Origin: Thereva unica
Taxonomy: Eukaryota; Arthropoda; Insecta; Diptera; Therevidae
Direction: 5' to 3'
Assembly: GCA_949987705.1 (NCBI GenBank)
Contig: OX465286.1
Location: forward strand, 10,347,959-10,411,958
DNA: 64,000 nt
Positions 1 to 14,026 of this stretch are shown in pieces. Under the pieces are notes generated by a model. It was given only the letters and a program-made list of their open reading frames with translations. It was not told the origin of the DNA and did no database searches. How positions within the stretch are numbered: position 1 is the stretch's first letter; every line of letters starts with the position of its first letter. The position numbers and the translations under genes were made by a program.

Positions 1-1464
1 ACTCCCGAACCCCTTGGAATTTCTGGACCAAATCAAGTGCGCTGAACTCAGGAGAGCGAGCCCTTTCCAACGATACCCCATTCATTAAGATCCCAGCACT
101 TTCGTGAAATCGACCAAAAATATCCCAAGGGGTACCCCTTTGAAAATTTTCCGGTTTTGGGAAAATTCTGAAGTGGCCCTTTTTTGGATGGGAAATTGTT
201 AGGGACCTCCCAGGGAGGCTGTGAATTCAATCCCACCCAGGGCTGACCAGTATTTCCCGAGATAATGGGCATTCTGCAGCCCCCCTTGGGGAAATCACAA
301 AAGAGGGGATAACTCCCGAACCCCTTGGAATTTCTGGACCAAATCAAGTGCGCTGAACTCGGGGGAGCGAGCCCTTTCCAACGATACCCCATTCATTAAG
401 ATCCCAGCACTTTCGTGAAATCGACCAAAAATATCCCAAGGGGTACCCCTTTGAAAATTTTCCGGTTTTGGGAAAATTCTGGAGTGGCCCTTTTTGGGAT
501 GGGAAATTGTTAGGGACCTCCCAGGGAGGCTGTGAATTCAATCCCACCCCGAGCTGACCAGTATTTCCCGAGATAATGGACATTCAGCAGCCCCGCTTGG
601 GGAAATCACAAAAGAGGGGATATCTCCCGAACCCCTTGGAATTTCTGGACCAAATCAAGTGCGCTGAACTCGGGGGAGCGAGCCCTTTCCAACGATACCC
701 CATTCATTAAGATCCCAGCACTTTCGTGAAATCGACCAAAAATATCCCAAGGGGTACCCCTTTGAAAATTTTCCGGTTTTGGGAAAATTCTGGAGTGGCC
801 CTTTTTTGGATGGGAAATTGTTAGGGACCTCCCAGGGAGGCTGTGAATTCAATCCCACCCCGGGCTGACCAGTATTTCCCGAGATAATGGGCATTCTGCA
901 GCCCCCTTGCGGAAATCACAAAAGAGGGGATATCTCCCGAACCCCTTGGGATTTCTGGACCAAATCAAGTGCGCTGAACTCGGGGGAGCGAGCCCTTTCC
1001 AACGATACCCCATTCATTAAGATCCCAGCACTTTCGTGAAATCGACCAAAAATATCCCAAGGGGTACCCCTTTGAAAATTTTCCGGTTTTGGGAAAATTC
1101 TGGAGTGGCCCTTTTTGGGATGGGAAATTGTTAGGGACCTCCCAGGGAGGCTGTGAATTCAATCCCACCCCGGGCTGACCAGTATTACCCGAGATAATGG
1201 GCATTCTGCAGCCCCCTTGCGGAAATCACAAAAGAGGGGATATCTCCCGAACCCCTTGGGATTTCTGGACCAAATCAAGTGCGCTGAACTCGGGGGACCG
1301 AGCCCTTTCCAACGATACCCCATTCATTAAGATCCCAGCACTTTCGTGAAATCGACCAAAAATATCCCAAGGGGTACCCCTTTGAAAATTTTCCGGTTTT
1401 GGGAAAATTCTGGAGTGGCCCTTTTTGGGATGGGAAATTGTTAGGGACCTCCCAGGGAGGCTGT

Positions 1465-1775
1465 GAATTCAATCCCACCCCGGGCTGACCAGTATTTCCC
1501 GAGATAATGGGCATTCTGCAGCCCCGCTTGGGGAAATCACAAAAGAGGGGATATCTCCCGAACCCCTTGGAATTTCTGGACCAAATCAAGTGCGCTGAAC
1601 TCGGGGGAGCGAGCCCTTTCCAACGATACCCCATTCATTAAGATCCCAGCACTTTCGTGAAATCGACCAAAAATATCCCAAGGGGTACCCCTTTGAAAAT
1701 TTTCCGGTTTTGGGAAAATTCTGGAGTGGCCCTTTTTGGGATGGGAAATTGTTAGGGACCTCCCAGGGAGGCTGT
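1465..1775 (-). repeat. Representative 311-bp left-arm monomer (EcoRI to EcoRI)
   Basis: One full unit, measured from GAATTC at 1,465 to the next GAATTC at 1,776. In plus-strand order it holds GAATTC, a CCCGGG-like or CCGAGC site, CTGCAG, GATATC within a near-palindromic GGGGATATCTCCC, a reversed CENP-B-box-like stretch (1,612-1,628), the palindrome AAGGGGTACCCCTT, the palindrome GAAAATTTTC, and the odd-centred palindrome CCTCCCAGGGAGG just before the next EcoRI site. CpGs are retained at about ten places per monomer. No promoter, RNA gene or conserved reading frame is visible. Confidence 0.93.
1612..1628 (-). promoter_or_regulatory. CENP-B-box-like motif, left-arm example (minus strand)
   Basis: This is the reverse complement of the right-arm motif and occurs once per intact left monomer, pointing the opposite way. 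A TCGTCGGAAA variant occurs in some copies (for example near 3,175, 6,906, 29,152 and 30,083). Confidence 0.4.
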
Positions 1776-4700
1776 GAATTCAATCCCACCCCGAGCTGAC
1801 CAGTATTTCCCGAGATAATGGGCATTCTGCAGCCCCGCTTGGGGAAATCACAAAAGAGGGGATATCTCCCGAACCCCTTGGAATTTCTGGACCAAATCAA
1901 GTGCGCTGAACTCGGGGGAGCGAGCCCTTTCCAACGATACCCCATTCATTAAGATCCCAGCACTTTCGTGAAATCGACCAAAAATATCCCAAGGGGTACC
2001 CCTTTGAAAATTTTCCGGTTTTGGGAAAATTCTGGAGTGGCCCTTTTTGGGATGGGAAATTGTTAGGGACCTCCCAGGGAGGCTGTGAATTCAATCCCAC
2101 CCCGGGCTGACCAGTATTTCCCGAGATAATGGGCATTCTGCAGCCCCGCTTGGGGAAATCACAAAAGAGGGGATATCTCCCGAACCCCTTGGAATTTCTG
2201 GACCAAATCAAGTGCGCTGAACTCGGGGGAGCGAGCCCTTTCCAACGATACCCCATTCATTAAGATCCCAGCACTTTCGTGAAATCGACCAAAAATATCC
2301 CAAGGGGTACCCCTTTGAAAATTTTCCGGTTTTGGGAAAATTCTGGAGTGGCCCTTTTTGGGATGGGAAATTGTTAGGGACCTCCCAGGGAGGCTGTGAA
2401 TTCAATCCCACCCCGAGCTGACCAGTATTTCCCGAGATAATGGGCATTCTGCAGCCCCGCTTGGGGAAATCACAAAAGAGGGGATATCTCCCGAACCCCT
2501 TGGAATTTCTGGACCAAATCAAGTGCGCTGAACTCGGGGGAGCGAGCCCTTTCCAACGATACCCCATTCATTAAGATCCCAGCACTTTCGTGAAATCGAC
2601 CAAAAATATCCCAAGGGGTACCCCTTTGAAAATTTCCGGTTTTGGGAAATTTCTGGATTGGCCCTTTTTTGGATGGGAAATTGTTAGGGACCTCTCAGGG
2701 AGGCTGTGAATTCAATCCCACCCCGGGCTGACCAGTATTTCCCGAGATAATGGGCATTCTGCAGCCCCGCTTGGGGAAATCACAAAAGAGGGGATATCTC
2801 CCGAACCCCTTGGAATTTCTGGACCAAATCAAGTGCGCTGAACTCGGGGGAGCGAGCCCTTTCCAACGATACCCCATTCATTAAGATCCCAGCACTTTCG
2901 TGAAATCGACCAAAAATATCCCAAGGGGTACCCCTTTGAAAATTTTCCGGTTTTGGGAAAATTCTGGAGTGGCCCTTTTTGGGATGGGAAATTGTTAGGG
3001 ACCTCCCAGGGAGGCTGTGAATTCAATCCCACCCCGGGCTGACCAGTATTACCCGAGATAATGGGCATTCTGCAGCCCCCTTGCGGAAATCACAAAAGAG
3101 GGGATATCTCCCGAACCCCTTGGGATTTCTGGACCAAATCAAGTGCGCTGAACTCGGGGGAGCGAGCCCTTTCCGACGATACCCCATTCATTAAGATCCC
3201 AGCACTTTCGTGAAATCGACCAAAAATATCCCAAGGGGTACCCCTTTGAAAATTTTCCGGTTTTGGGAAAATTCTGGAGTGGCCCTTTTTGGGATGGGAA
3301 ATTGTTAGGGACCTCCCAGGGAGGCTGTGAATTCAATCCCACCCCGGGCTGACCAGTATTTCCCGAGATAATGGGCATTCTGCAGCCCCGCTTGGGGAAA
3401 TCACAAAAGAGGGGATATCTCCCGAACCCCTTGGAATTTCTGGACCAAATCAAGTGCGCTGAACTCGGGGGAGCGAGCCCTTTCCAACGATACCCCATTC
3501 ATTAAGATCCCAGCACTTTCGTGAAATCGACCAAAAATATCCCAAGGGGTACCCCTTTGAAAATTTTCCGGTTTTGGGAAAATTCTGGAGTGGCCCTTTT
3601 TGGGATGGGAAATTGTTAGGGACCTCCCAGGGAGGCTGTGAATTCAATCCCACCCCGGGCTGACCAGTATTTCCCGAGATAATGGGCATTCTGCAGCCCC
3701 GCTTGGGGAAATCACAAAAGAGGGGATATCTCCCGAACCCCTTGGAATTTCTGGACCAAATCAAGTGCGCTGAACTCGGGGGAGCGAGCCCTTTCCAACG
3801 ATACCCCATTCATTAAGATCCCAGCACTTTCGTGAAATCGACCAAAAATATCCCAAGGGGTACCCCTTTGAAAATTTTCCGGTTTTGGGAAAATTCTGGA
3901 GTGGCCCTTTTTGGGATGGGAAATTGTTAGGGACCTCCCAGGGAGGCTGTGAATTCAATCCCACCCCGAGCTGACCAGTATTTCCCGAGATAATGGGCAT
4001 TCTGCAGCCCCGCTTGGGGAAATCACAAAAGAGGGGATATCTCCCGAACCCCTTGGAATTTCTGGACCAAATCAAGTGCGCTGAACTCGGGGGAGCGAAC
4101 CCTTTCCAACGATACCCCATTCATTAAGATCCCAGCACTTTCGTGAAATCGACCAAAAATATCCCAAGGGGTACCCCTTTGAAAATTTTCCGGTTTTGGG
4201 AAAATTCTGGAGTGGCCCTTTTTTGGATGGGAAATTGTTAGGGACCTCCCAGGGAGGCTGTGAATTCAATCCCACCCCGGGCTGACCAGTATTTCCCGAG
4301 ATAATAGGCATTCTGCAGCCCCGCTTGGGGAAATCACAAAAGAGGGGATATCTCCCGAACCCCTTGGAATTTCTGGACCAAATCAAGTGCGCTGAACTCG
4401 GGGGAGCGAGCCCTTTCCAACGATACCCCATTCATTAAGATCCCAGCACTTTCGTGAAATCGACCAAAAATATCCCAAGGGGTACCCCTTTGAAAATTTT
4501 CCGGTTTTGGGAAAATTCTGGAGTGGCCCTTTTTGGGATGGGAAATTGTTAGGGACCTCCCAGGGAGGCTGTGAATTCAATCCCACCCCGGGCTGACCAG
4601 TATTTCCCGAGATAATGGGCATTCTGCAGCCCCGCTTGGGGAAATCACAAAAGAGGGGATATCTCCCGAACCCCTTGGAATTTCTGGACCAAATCAAGTG

Positions 4701-5411
4701 CGCTGAACTCGGGGGAGCGAGCCCTTTCCAACGATACCCCATTCATTAAGATCCCAGCACTTTCGTGAAATCGACCAAAAATATCCCAAGGGGTACCCCT
4801 TTGAAAATTTTCCGGTTTTGGGAAAATTCTGGAGTGGCCCTTTTTGGGATGGGAAATTGTTAGGGACCTCCCAGGGAGGCTGTGAATTCAATCCCACCCC
4901 GAGCTGACCAGTATTTCCCGAGATAATGGGCATTCTGCAGCCCCGCTTGGGGAAATCACAAAAGAGGGGATATCTCCCGAACCCCTTGGAATTTCTGGAC
5001 CAAATCAAGTGCGCTGAACTCGGGGGAGCGAGCCCTTTCCAACGATACCCCATTCATTAAGATCCCAGCACTTTCGTGAAATCGACCAAAAATATCCCAA
5101 GGGGTACCCCTTTGAAAATTTTCCGGTTTAGGGAAAATTCTGGAGTGGCCCTTTTTGGGATGGGAAATTGTTAGGGACCTCCCAGGGAGGCTGTGAATTC
5201 AATCCCACCCCGAGCTGACCAGTATTTCCCGAGATAATGGACATTCAGCAGCCCCGCTTGGGGAAATCACAAAAGAGGGGATATCTCCCGAACCCCTTGG
5301 AATTTCTGGACCAAATCAAGTGCGCTGAACTCGGGGGAGCGAGCCCTTTCCAACGATACCCCATTCATTAAGATCCCAGCACTTTCGTGAAATCGACCAA
5401 AAATATCCCAA

Positions 5412-5425
5412 GGGGTACGTACCCC
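5412..5425. repeat. +GTAC palindrome variant, first of seven left-arm cases
   Basis: GGGGTACGTACCCC replaces GGGGTACCCC, a tandem duplication of the central GTAC that keeps the palindrome. The same form is at 9,144, 10,700, 15,366, 16,613, 20,656 and 26,411. Spacings are whole numbers of monomers, so later copies probably spread with HOR duplication. I saw none in the right arm. Confidence 0.85.
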
Positions 5426-8400
5426 TTTGAAAATTTTCCGGTTTTGGGAAAATTCTGGAGTGGCCCTTTTTTGGATGGGAAATTGTTAGGGACCTCCCAG
5501 GGAGGCTGTGAATTCAATCCCACCCCGGGCTGACCAGTATTTCCCGAGATAATGGGCATTCTGCAGCCCCCTTGCGGAAATCACAAAAGAGGGGATATCT
5601 CCCGAACCCCTTGGGATTTCTGGACCAAATCAAGTGCGCTGAACTCGGGGGAGCGAGCCCTTTCCAACGATACCCCATTCATTAAGATCCCAGCACTTTC
5701 GTGAAATCGACCAAAAATATCCCAAGGGGTACCCCTTTGAAAATTTTCCGGTTTTGGGAAAATTCTGGAGTGGCCCTTTTTGGGATGGGAAATTGTTAGG
5801 GACCTCCCAGGGAGGCTGTGAATTCAATCCCACCCCGGGCTGACCAGTATTACCCGAGATAATGGGCATTCTGCAGCCCCCTTGCGGAAATCACAAAAGA
5901 GGGGATATCTCCCGAACCCCTTGGGATTTCTGGACCAAATCAAGTGCGCTGAACTCGGGGGAGCGAGCCCTTTCCAACGATACCCCATTCATTAAGATCC
6001 CAGCACTTTCGTGAAATCGACCAAAAATATCCCAAGGGGTACCCCTTTGAAAATTTTCCGGTTTTGGGAAAATTCTGGAGTGGCCCTTTTTGGGATGGGA
6101 AATTGTTAGGGACCTCCCAGGGAGGCTGTGAATTCAATCCCACCCCGAGCTGACCAGTATTTCCCGAGATAATGGGCATTCTGCAGCCCCGCTTGGGGAA
6201 ATCACAAAAGAGGGGATATCTCCCGAACCCCTTGGAATTTCTGGACCAAATCAAGTGCGCTGAACTCGGGGGAGCGAGCCCTTTCCAACGATACCCCATT
6301 CATTAAGATCCCAGCACTTTCGTGAAATCGACCAAAAATATCCCAAGGGGTACCCCTTTGAAAATTTCCGGTTTTGGGAAAATTCTGGATTGGCCCTTTT
6401 TTGGATGGGAAATTGTTAGGGACCTCCCAGGGAGGCTGTGAATTCAATCCCACCCCGGGCTGACCAGTATTTCCCGAGATAATGGGCATTCTGCAGCCCC
6501 GCTTGGGGAAATCACAAAAGAGGGGATATCTCCCGAACCCCTTGGAATTTCTGGACCAAATCAAGTGCGCTGAACTCGGGGGAGCGAGCCCTTTCCAACG
6601 ATACCCCATTCATTAAGATCCCAGCACTTTCGTGAAATCGACCAAAAATATCCCAAGGGGTACCCCTTTGAAAATTTTCCGGTTTTGGAAAAATTCTGGA
6701 GTGGCCCTTTTTGGGATGGGAAATTGTTAGGGACCTCCCAGGGAGGCTGTGAATTCAATCCCACCCCGGGCTGACCAGTATTTCCCGAGATAATGGGCAT
6801 TCTGCAGCCCCGCTTGGGGAAATCACAAAAGAGGGGATATCTCCCGAACCCCTTGGGATTTCTGGACCAAATCAAGTGCGCTGAACTCGGGGGAGCGAGC
6901 CCTTTCCGACGATACCCCATTCATTAAGATCCCAGCACTTTCGTGAAATCGACCAAAAATATCCCAAGGGGTACCCCTTTGAAAATTTTCCGGTTTTGGG
7001 AAAATTCTGGAGTGGCCCTTTTTGGGATGGGAAATTGTTAGGGACCTCCCAGGGAGGCTGTGAATTCAATCCCACCCCGGGCTGACCAGTATTTCCCGAG
7101 ATAATGGGCATTCTGCAGCCCCGCTTGGGGAAATCACAAAAGAGGGGATATCTCCCGAACCCCTTGGGATTTCTGGACCAAATCAAGTGCGCTGAACTCG
7201 GGGGAGCGAGCCCTTTCCAACGATACCCCATTCATTAAGATCCCAGCACTTTCGTGAAATCGACCAAAAATATCCCAAGGGGTACCCCTTTGAAAATTTT
7301 CCGGTTTTGGGAAAATTCTGGAGTGGCCCTTTTTGGGATGGGAAATTTTTAGGGACCTCCCAGGGAGGCTGTGAATTCAATCCCACCCCGAGCTGACCAG
7401 TATTTCCCGAGATAATGGGCATTCTGCAGCCCCGCTTGGGGAAATCACAAAAGAGGGGATATCTCCCGAACCCCTTGGAATTTCTGGACCAAATCAAGTG
7501 CGCTGAACTCGGGGGAGCGAGCCCTTTTCAACGATACCCCATTCATTAAGATCCCAGCACTTTCGTGAAATCGACCAAAAATATCCCAAGGGGTACCCCT
7601 TTGAAAATTTTCCGGTTTTGGGAAAATTCTGGAGTGGCCCTTTTTGGGATGGGAAATTGTTAGGGACCTCCCAGGGAGGCTGTGAATTCAATCCCACCCC
7701 GAGCTGACCAGTATTTCCCGAGATAATGGGCATTCTGCAGCCCCGCTTGGGGAAATCACAAAAGAGGGGATATCTCCCGAACCCCTTGGAATTTCTGGAC
7801 CAAATCAACTGCGCTGAACTCGGGGGAGCGAGCCCTTTCCAACGATACCCCATTCATTAAGATCCCAGCACTTTCGTGAAATCGACCAAAAATATCCCAA
7901 GGGGTACCCCTTTGAAAATTTTCCGGTTTTGGGAAAATTCTGGAGTGGCCCTTTTTGGGATGGGAAATTGTTAGGGACCTCCCAGGGAGGCTGTGAATTC
8001 AATCCCACCCCGGGCTGACCAGTATTTCCCGAGATAATGGGCATTCTGCAGCCCCGCTTGGGGAAATCACAAAAGAGGGGATATCTCCCGAACCCCTTGG
8101 AATTTCTGGACCAAATCAAGTGCGCTGAACTCGGGGGAGCGAGCTCTTTCCAACGATACCCCATTCATTAAGATCCCAGCACTTTCGTGAAATCGACCAA
8201 AAATATCCCAAGGGGTACCCCTTTGAAAATTTTCCGGTTTTGGGAAAATTCTGGAGTGGCCCTTTTTGGGATGGGAAATTGTTAGGGACCTCCCAGGGAG
8301 GCTGTGAATTCAATCCCACCCCGAGCTGACCAGTATTTCCCGAGATAATGGGCATTCTGCAGCCCCGCTTGGGGAAATCACAAAAGAGGGGATATCTCCC

Positions 8401-9245
8401 GAACCCTTTGGAATTTCTGGACCAAATCAAGTGCGCTGAACTCGGGGGAGCGAGCCCTTTCCAACGATACCCCATTCATTAAGATCCCAGCACTTTCGTG
8501 AAATCGACCAAAAATATCCCAAGGGGTACCCCTTTGAAAATTTTCCGGTTTTGGGAAAATTCTGGAGTGGCCCTTTTTGGGATGGGAAATTGTTAGGGAC
8601 CTCCCAGGGAGGCTGTGAATTCAATCCCACCCCGAGCTGACCAGTATTTCCCGAGATAATGGACATTCAGCAGCCCCGCTTGGGGAAATCACAAAAGAGG
8701 GGATATCTCCCGAACCCCTTGGAATTTCTGGACCAAATCAAGTGCGCTGAACTCGGGGGAGCGAGCCCTTTCCAACGATACCCCATTCATTAAGATCCCA
8801 GCACTTTCGTGAAATCGACCAAAAATATCCCAAGGGGTACCCCTTTGAAAATTTCCGGTTTTGGGAAAATTCTGGATTGGCCCTTTTTTGGATGGGAAAT
8901 TGTTAGGGACCTCCCAGGGAGGCTGTGAATTCAATCCCACCCCGGGCTGACCAGTATTTCCCGAGATAATGGGCATTCTGCAGCCCCGCTTGGGGAAATC
9001 ACAAAAGAGGGGATATCTCCCGAACCCCTTGGAATTTCTGGACCAAATCAAGTGCGCTGAACTCGGGGGAGCGAGCCCTTTCCAACGATACCCCATTCAT
9101 TAAGATCCCAGCACTTTCGTGAAATCGACCAAAAATATCCCAAGGGGTACGTACCCCTTTGAAAATTTTCCGGTTTTGGGAAAATTCTGGAGTGGCCCTT
9201 TTTTGGATGGGAAATTGTTAGGGACCTCCCAGGGAGGCTGTGAAT

Positions 9246-12210
9246 TCAATCCCACCCCGGGCTGACCAGTATTTCCCGAGATAATGGGCATTCTGCAGCC
9301 CCCCTTGGGGAAATCACAAAACAGGGGATATCTCCCGAACCCCTTGGAATTTCTGGACCAAACCAAGTGCGCTGAACTCGGGGGAGCGAGCCCTTTCCAA
9401 CGATACCCCATTCATTAAGATCCCAGCACTTTCGTGAAATCGACCAAAAATATCCCAAGGGGTACCCCTTTGAAAATTTCCGGTTTTGGGAAAATTCTGG
9501 ATTGGCCCTTTTTTGGATGGGAAATTGTTAGGGACCTCCCAGGGAGGCTGTGAATTCAATCCCACCCCGAGCTGACCAGTATTTCCCGAGATAATGGGCA
9601 TTCTGCAGCCCCGCTTGGGGAAATCACAAAAGAGGGGATATCTCCCGAACCCCTTGGAATTTCTGGACCAAATCAAGTGCGCTGAACTCGGGGGAGCGAG
9701 CCCTTTCCAACGATACCCCATTCATTAAGATCCCAGCACTTTCGTGAAATCGACCAAAAATATCCCAAGGGGTACCCCTTTGAAAATTTCCGGTTTTGGG
9801 AAAATTCTGGATTGGCCCTTTTTTGGATGGGAAATTGTTAGGGACCTCCCAGGGAGGCTGTGAATTCAATCCCACCCCGGGCTGACCAGTATTTCCCGAG
9901 ATAATGGGCATTCTGCAGCCCCGCTTGGGGAAATCACAAAAGAGGGGATATCTCCCGAACCCCTTGGAATTTCTGGACCAAATCAAGTGCGCTGAACTCG
10001 GGGGAGCGAGCCCTTTCCAACGATACCCCATTCATTAAGATCCCAGCACTTTCGTGAAATCGACCAAAAATATCCCAAGGGGTACCCCTTTAAAAATTTT
10101 CCGGTTTTGGGAAAATTCTGGAGTGGCCCTTTTTGGGATGGGAAATTGTTAGGGACCTCCCAGGGAGGCTGTGAATTCAATCCCACCCCGAGCTGACCAG
10201 TATTTCCCGAGATAATGGGCATTCTGCAGCCCCGCTTGGGGAAATCACAAAAGAGGGGATATCTCCCGAACCCCTTGGAATTTCTGGACCAAATCAAGTG
10301 CGCTGAACTCGGGGGAGCGAGCCCTTTCCAACGATACCCCATTCATTAAGATCCCAGCACTTTCGTGAAATCGACCAAAAATATCCCAAGGGGTACCCCT
10401 TTGAAAATTTCCGGTTTTGGGAAAATTCTGGATTGGCCCTTTTTTGGATGGGAAATTGTTAGGGACCTCCCAGGGAGGCTGTGAATTCAATCCCACCCCG
10501 GGCTGACCAGTATTTCCCGAGATAATGGGCATTCTGCAGCCCCGCTTGGGGAAATCACAAAAGAGGGGATATCTCCCGAACCCCTTGGAATTTCTGGACC
10601 AAATCAAGTGCGCTGAACTCGGGGGAGCGAGCCCTTTCCAACGATACCCCATTCATTAAGATCCCAGCACTTTCGTGAAATCGACCAAAAATATCCCAAG
10701 GGGTACGTACCCCTTTGAAAATTTTCCGGTTTTGGGAAAATTCTGGAGTGGCCCTTTTTTGGATGGGAAATTGTTAGGGACCTCCCAGGGAGGCTGTGAA
10801 TTCAATCCCACCCCGGGCTGACCAGTATTTCCCGAGATAATGGGCATTCTGCAGCCCCCTTGCGGAAATCACAAAAGAGGGGATATCTCCCGAACCCCTT
10901 GGGATTTCTGGACCAAATCAAGTGCGCTGAACTCGGGGGAGCGAGCCCTTTCCAACGATACCCCATTCATTTAAGATCCCAGCACTTTCGTGAAATCGAC
11001 CAAAAATATCCCAAGGGGTACCCCTTTGAAAATTTTCCGGTTTTGGGAAAATTCTGGAGTGGCCCTTTTTTGGATGGGAAATTGTTAGGGACCTCCCAGG
11101 GAGGCTGTGAATTCAATCCCACCCCGGGCTGACCAGTATTTCCCGAGATAATGGGCATTCTGCAGCCCCCCTTGGGGAAATCACAAAACAGGGGATATCT
11201 CCCGAACCCCTTGGAATTTCTGGACCAAACCAAGTGCGCTGAACTCGGGGGAGCGAGCCCTTTCCAACGATACCCCATTCATTAAGATCCCAGCACTTTC
11301 GTGAAATCGACCAAAAATATCCCAAGGGGTACCCCTTTGAAAATTTCCGGTTTTGGGAAAATTCTGGATTGGCCCTTTTTTGGATGGGAAATTGTTAGGG
11401 ACCTCCCAGGGAGGCTGTGAATTCAATCCCACCCCGAGCTGACCAGTATTTCCCGAGATAATGGGCATTCTGCAGCCCCGCTTGGGGAAATCACAAAAGA
11501 GGGGATATCTCCCGAACCCCTTGGAATTTCTGGACCAAATCAAGTGCGCTGAACTCGGGGGAGCGAGCCCTTTCCAACGATACCCCATTCATTAAGATCC
11601 CAGCACTTTCGTGAAATCGACCAAAAATATCCCAAGGGGTACCCCTTTGAAAATTTCCGGTTTTGGGAAAATTCTGGATTGGCCCTTTTTTGGATGGGAA
11701 ATTGTTAGGGACCTCCCAGGGAGGCTGTGAATTCAATCCCACCCCGGGCTGACCAGTATTTCCCGAGATAATGGGCATTCTGCAGCCCCGCTTGGGGAAA
11801 TCACAAAAGAGGGGATATCTCCCGAACCCCTTGGAATTTCTGGACCAAATCAAGTGCGCTGAACTCGGGGGAGCGAGCCCTTTCCAACGATACCCCATTC
11901 ATTAAGATCCCAGCACTTTCGTGAAATCGACCAAAAATATCCCAAGGGGTACCCCTTTGAAAATTTTCCGGTTTTGGGAAAATTCTGGAGTGGCCCTTTT
12001 TGGGATGGGAAATTGTTAGGGACCTCCCAGGGAGGCTGTGAATTCAATCCCACCCCGAGCTGACCAGTATTTCCCGAGATAATGGGCATTCTGCAGCCCC
12101 GCTTGGGGAAATCACAAAAGAGGGGATATCTCCCGAACCCCTTGGAATTTCTGGACCAAATCAAGTGCGCTGAACTCGGGGGAGCGAGCCCTTTCCAACG
12201 ATACCCCATT
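9246..12210 (-). repeat. Six-monomer (~1,867 bp) duplication
   Basis: A run of variant monomers from about 9,246 recurs from about 11,113. The ACAAAACAGGGG + ACCAAACCAAG unit (9,320-9,370; 11,187-11,237), two units with AAATTTCC + CTGGATTGGCC, and a following TTTTTGGGATGG unit keep the same order at a constant offset of 1,867 bp. Confidence 0.78.
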
Positions 12211-14026
12211 CATTAAGATCCCAGCACTTTCGTGAAATCGACCAAAAATATCCCAAGGGGTACCCCTTTGAAAATTTTCCGGTTTTGGGAAAATTCTGGA
12301 GTGGCCCTTTTTGGGATGGGAAATTGTTAGGGACCTCCCAGGGAGGCTGTGAATTCAATCCCACCCCGGGCTGACCAGTATTTCCCGAGATAATGGGCAT
12401 TCTGCAGCCCCGCTTGGGGAAATCACAAAAGAGGGGATATCTCCCGAACCCCTTGGAATTTCTGGACCAAATCAAGTGCGCTGAACTCGGGGGAGCGAGC
12501 CCTTTCCAACGATACCCCATTCATTAAGATCCCAGCACTTTCGTGAAATCGACCAAAAATATCCCAAGGGGTACCCCTTTGAAAATTTTCCGGTTTTGGG
12601 AAAATTCTGGAGTGGCCCTTTTTGGGATGGGAAATTGTTAGGGACCTCCCAGGGAGGCTGTGAATTCAATCCCACCCCGAGCTGACCAGTATTTCCCGAG
12701 ATAATGGGCATTCTGCAGCCCCGCTTGGGGAAATCACAAAAGAGGGGATATCTCCCGAACCCCTTGGAATTTCTGGACCAAATCAAGTGCGCTGAACTCG
12801 GGGGAGCGAGCCCTTTCCAACGATACCCCATTCATTAAGATCCCAGCACTTTCGTGAAATCGACCAAAAATATCCCAAGGGGTACCCCTTTGAAAATTTT
12901 CCGGTTTTGGGAAAATTCTGGAGTGGCCCTTTTTGGGATGGGAAATTGTTAGGGACCTCCCAGGGAGGCTGTGAATTCAATCCCACCCCGAGCTGACCAG
13001 TATTTCCCGAGATAATGGGCATTCTGCAGCCCCGCTTGGGGAAATCACAAAAGAGGGGATATCTCCCGAACCCCTTGGAATTTCTGGACCAAATCAAGTG
13101 CGCTGAACTCGGGGGAGCGAGCCCTTTCCAACGATACCCCATTCATTAAGATCCCAGCACTTTCGTGAAATCGACCAAAAATATCCCAAGGGGTACCCCT
13201 TTGAAAATTTTCCGGTTTTGGGAAAATTCTGGAGTGGCCCTTTTTGGGATGGGAAATTGTTAGGGACCTCCCAGGGAGGCTGTGAATTCAATCCCACCCC
13301 GGGCTGACCAGTATTTCCCGAGATAATGGGCATTCTGCAGCCCCGCTTGGGGAAATCACAAAAGAGGGGATATCTCCCGAACCCCTTGGAATTTCTGGAC
13401 CAAATCAAGTGCGCTGAACTCGGGGGAGCGAGCCCTTTCCAACGATACCCCATTCATTAAGATCCCAGCACTTTCGTGAAATCGACCAAAAATATCCCAA
13501 GGGGTACCCCTTTGAAAATTTTCCGGTTTTGGGAAAATTCTGGAGTGGCCCTTTTTGGGATGGGAAATTGTTAGGGACCTCCCAGGGAGGCTGTGAATTC
13601 AATCCCACCCCGAGCTGACCAGTATTTCCCGAGATAATGGGCATTCTGCAGCCCCGCTTGGGGAAATCACAAAAGAGGGGATATCTCCCGAACCCCTTGG
13701 AATTTCTGGACCAAATCAAGTGCGCTGAACTCGGGGGAGCGAGCCCTTTCCAACGATACCCCATTCATTAAGATCCCAGCACTTTCGTGAAATCGACCAA
13801 AAATATCCCAAGGGGTACCCCTTTGAAAATTTTCCGGTTTTGGGAAAATTCTGGAGTGGCCCTTTTTGGGATGGGAAATTGTTAGGGACCTCCCAGGGAG
13901 GCTGTGAATTCAATCCCACCCCGAGCTGACCAGTATTTCCCGAGATAATGGGCATTCTGCAGCCCCGCTTGGGGAAATCACAAAAGAGGGGATATCTCCC
14001 GAACCCCTTGGAATTTCTGGACCAAA

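Noticed and set aside
5412..5425. GTAC duplication as a transposon target-site footprint
   Set aside because: The same position also shows +GT, +GGG, -12 and -1 changes and sits at a palindrome centre, so replication slippage explains it better. No insertion with flanking duplications exists in the window.
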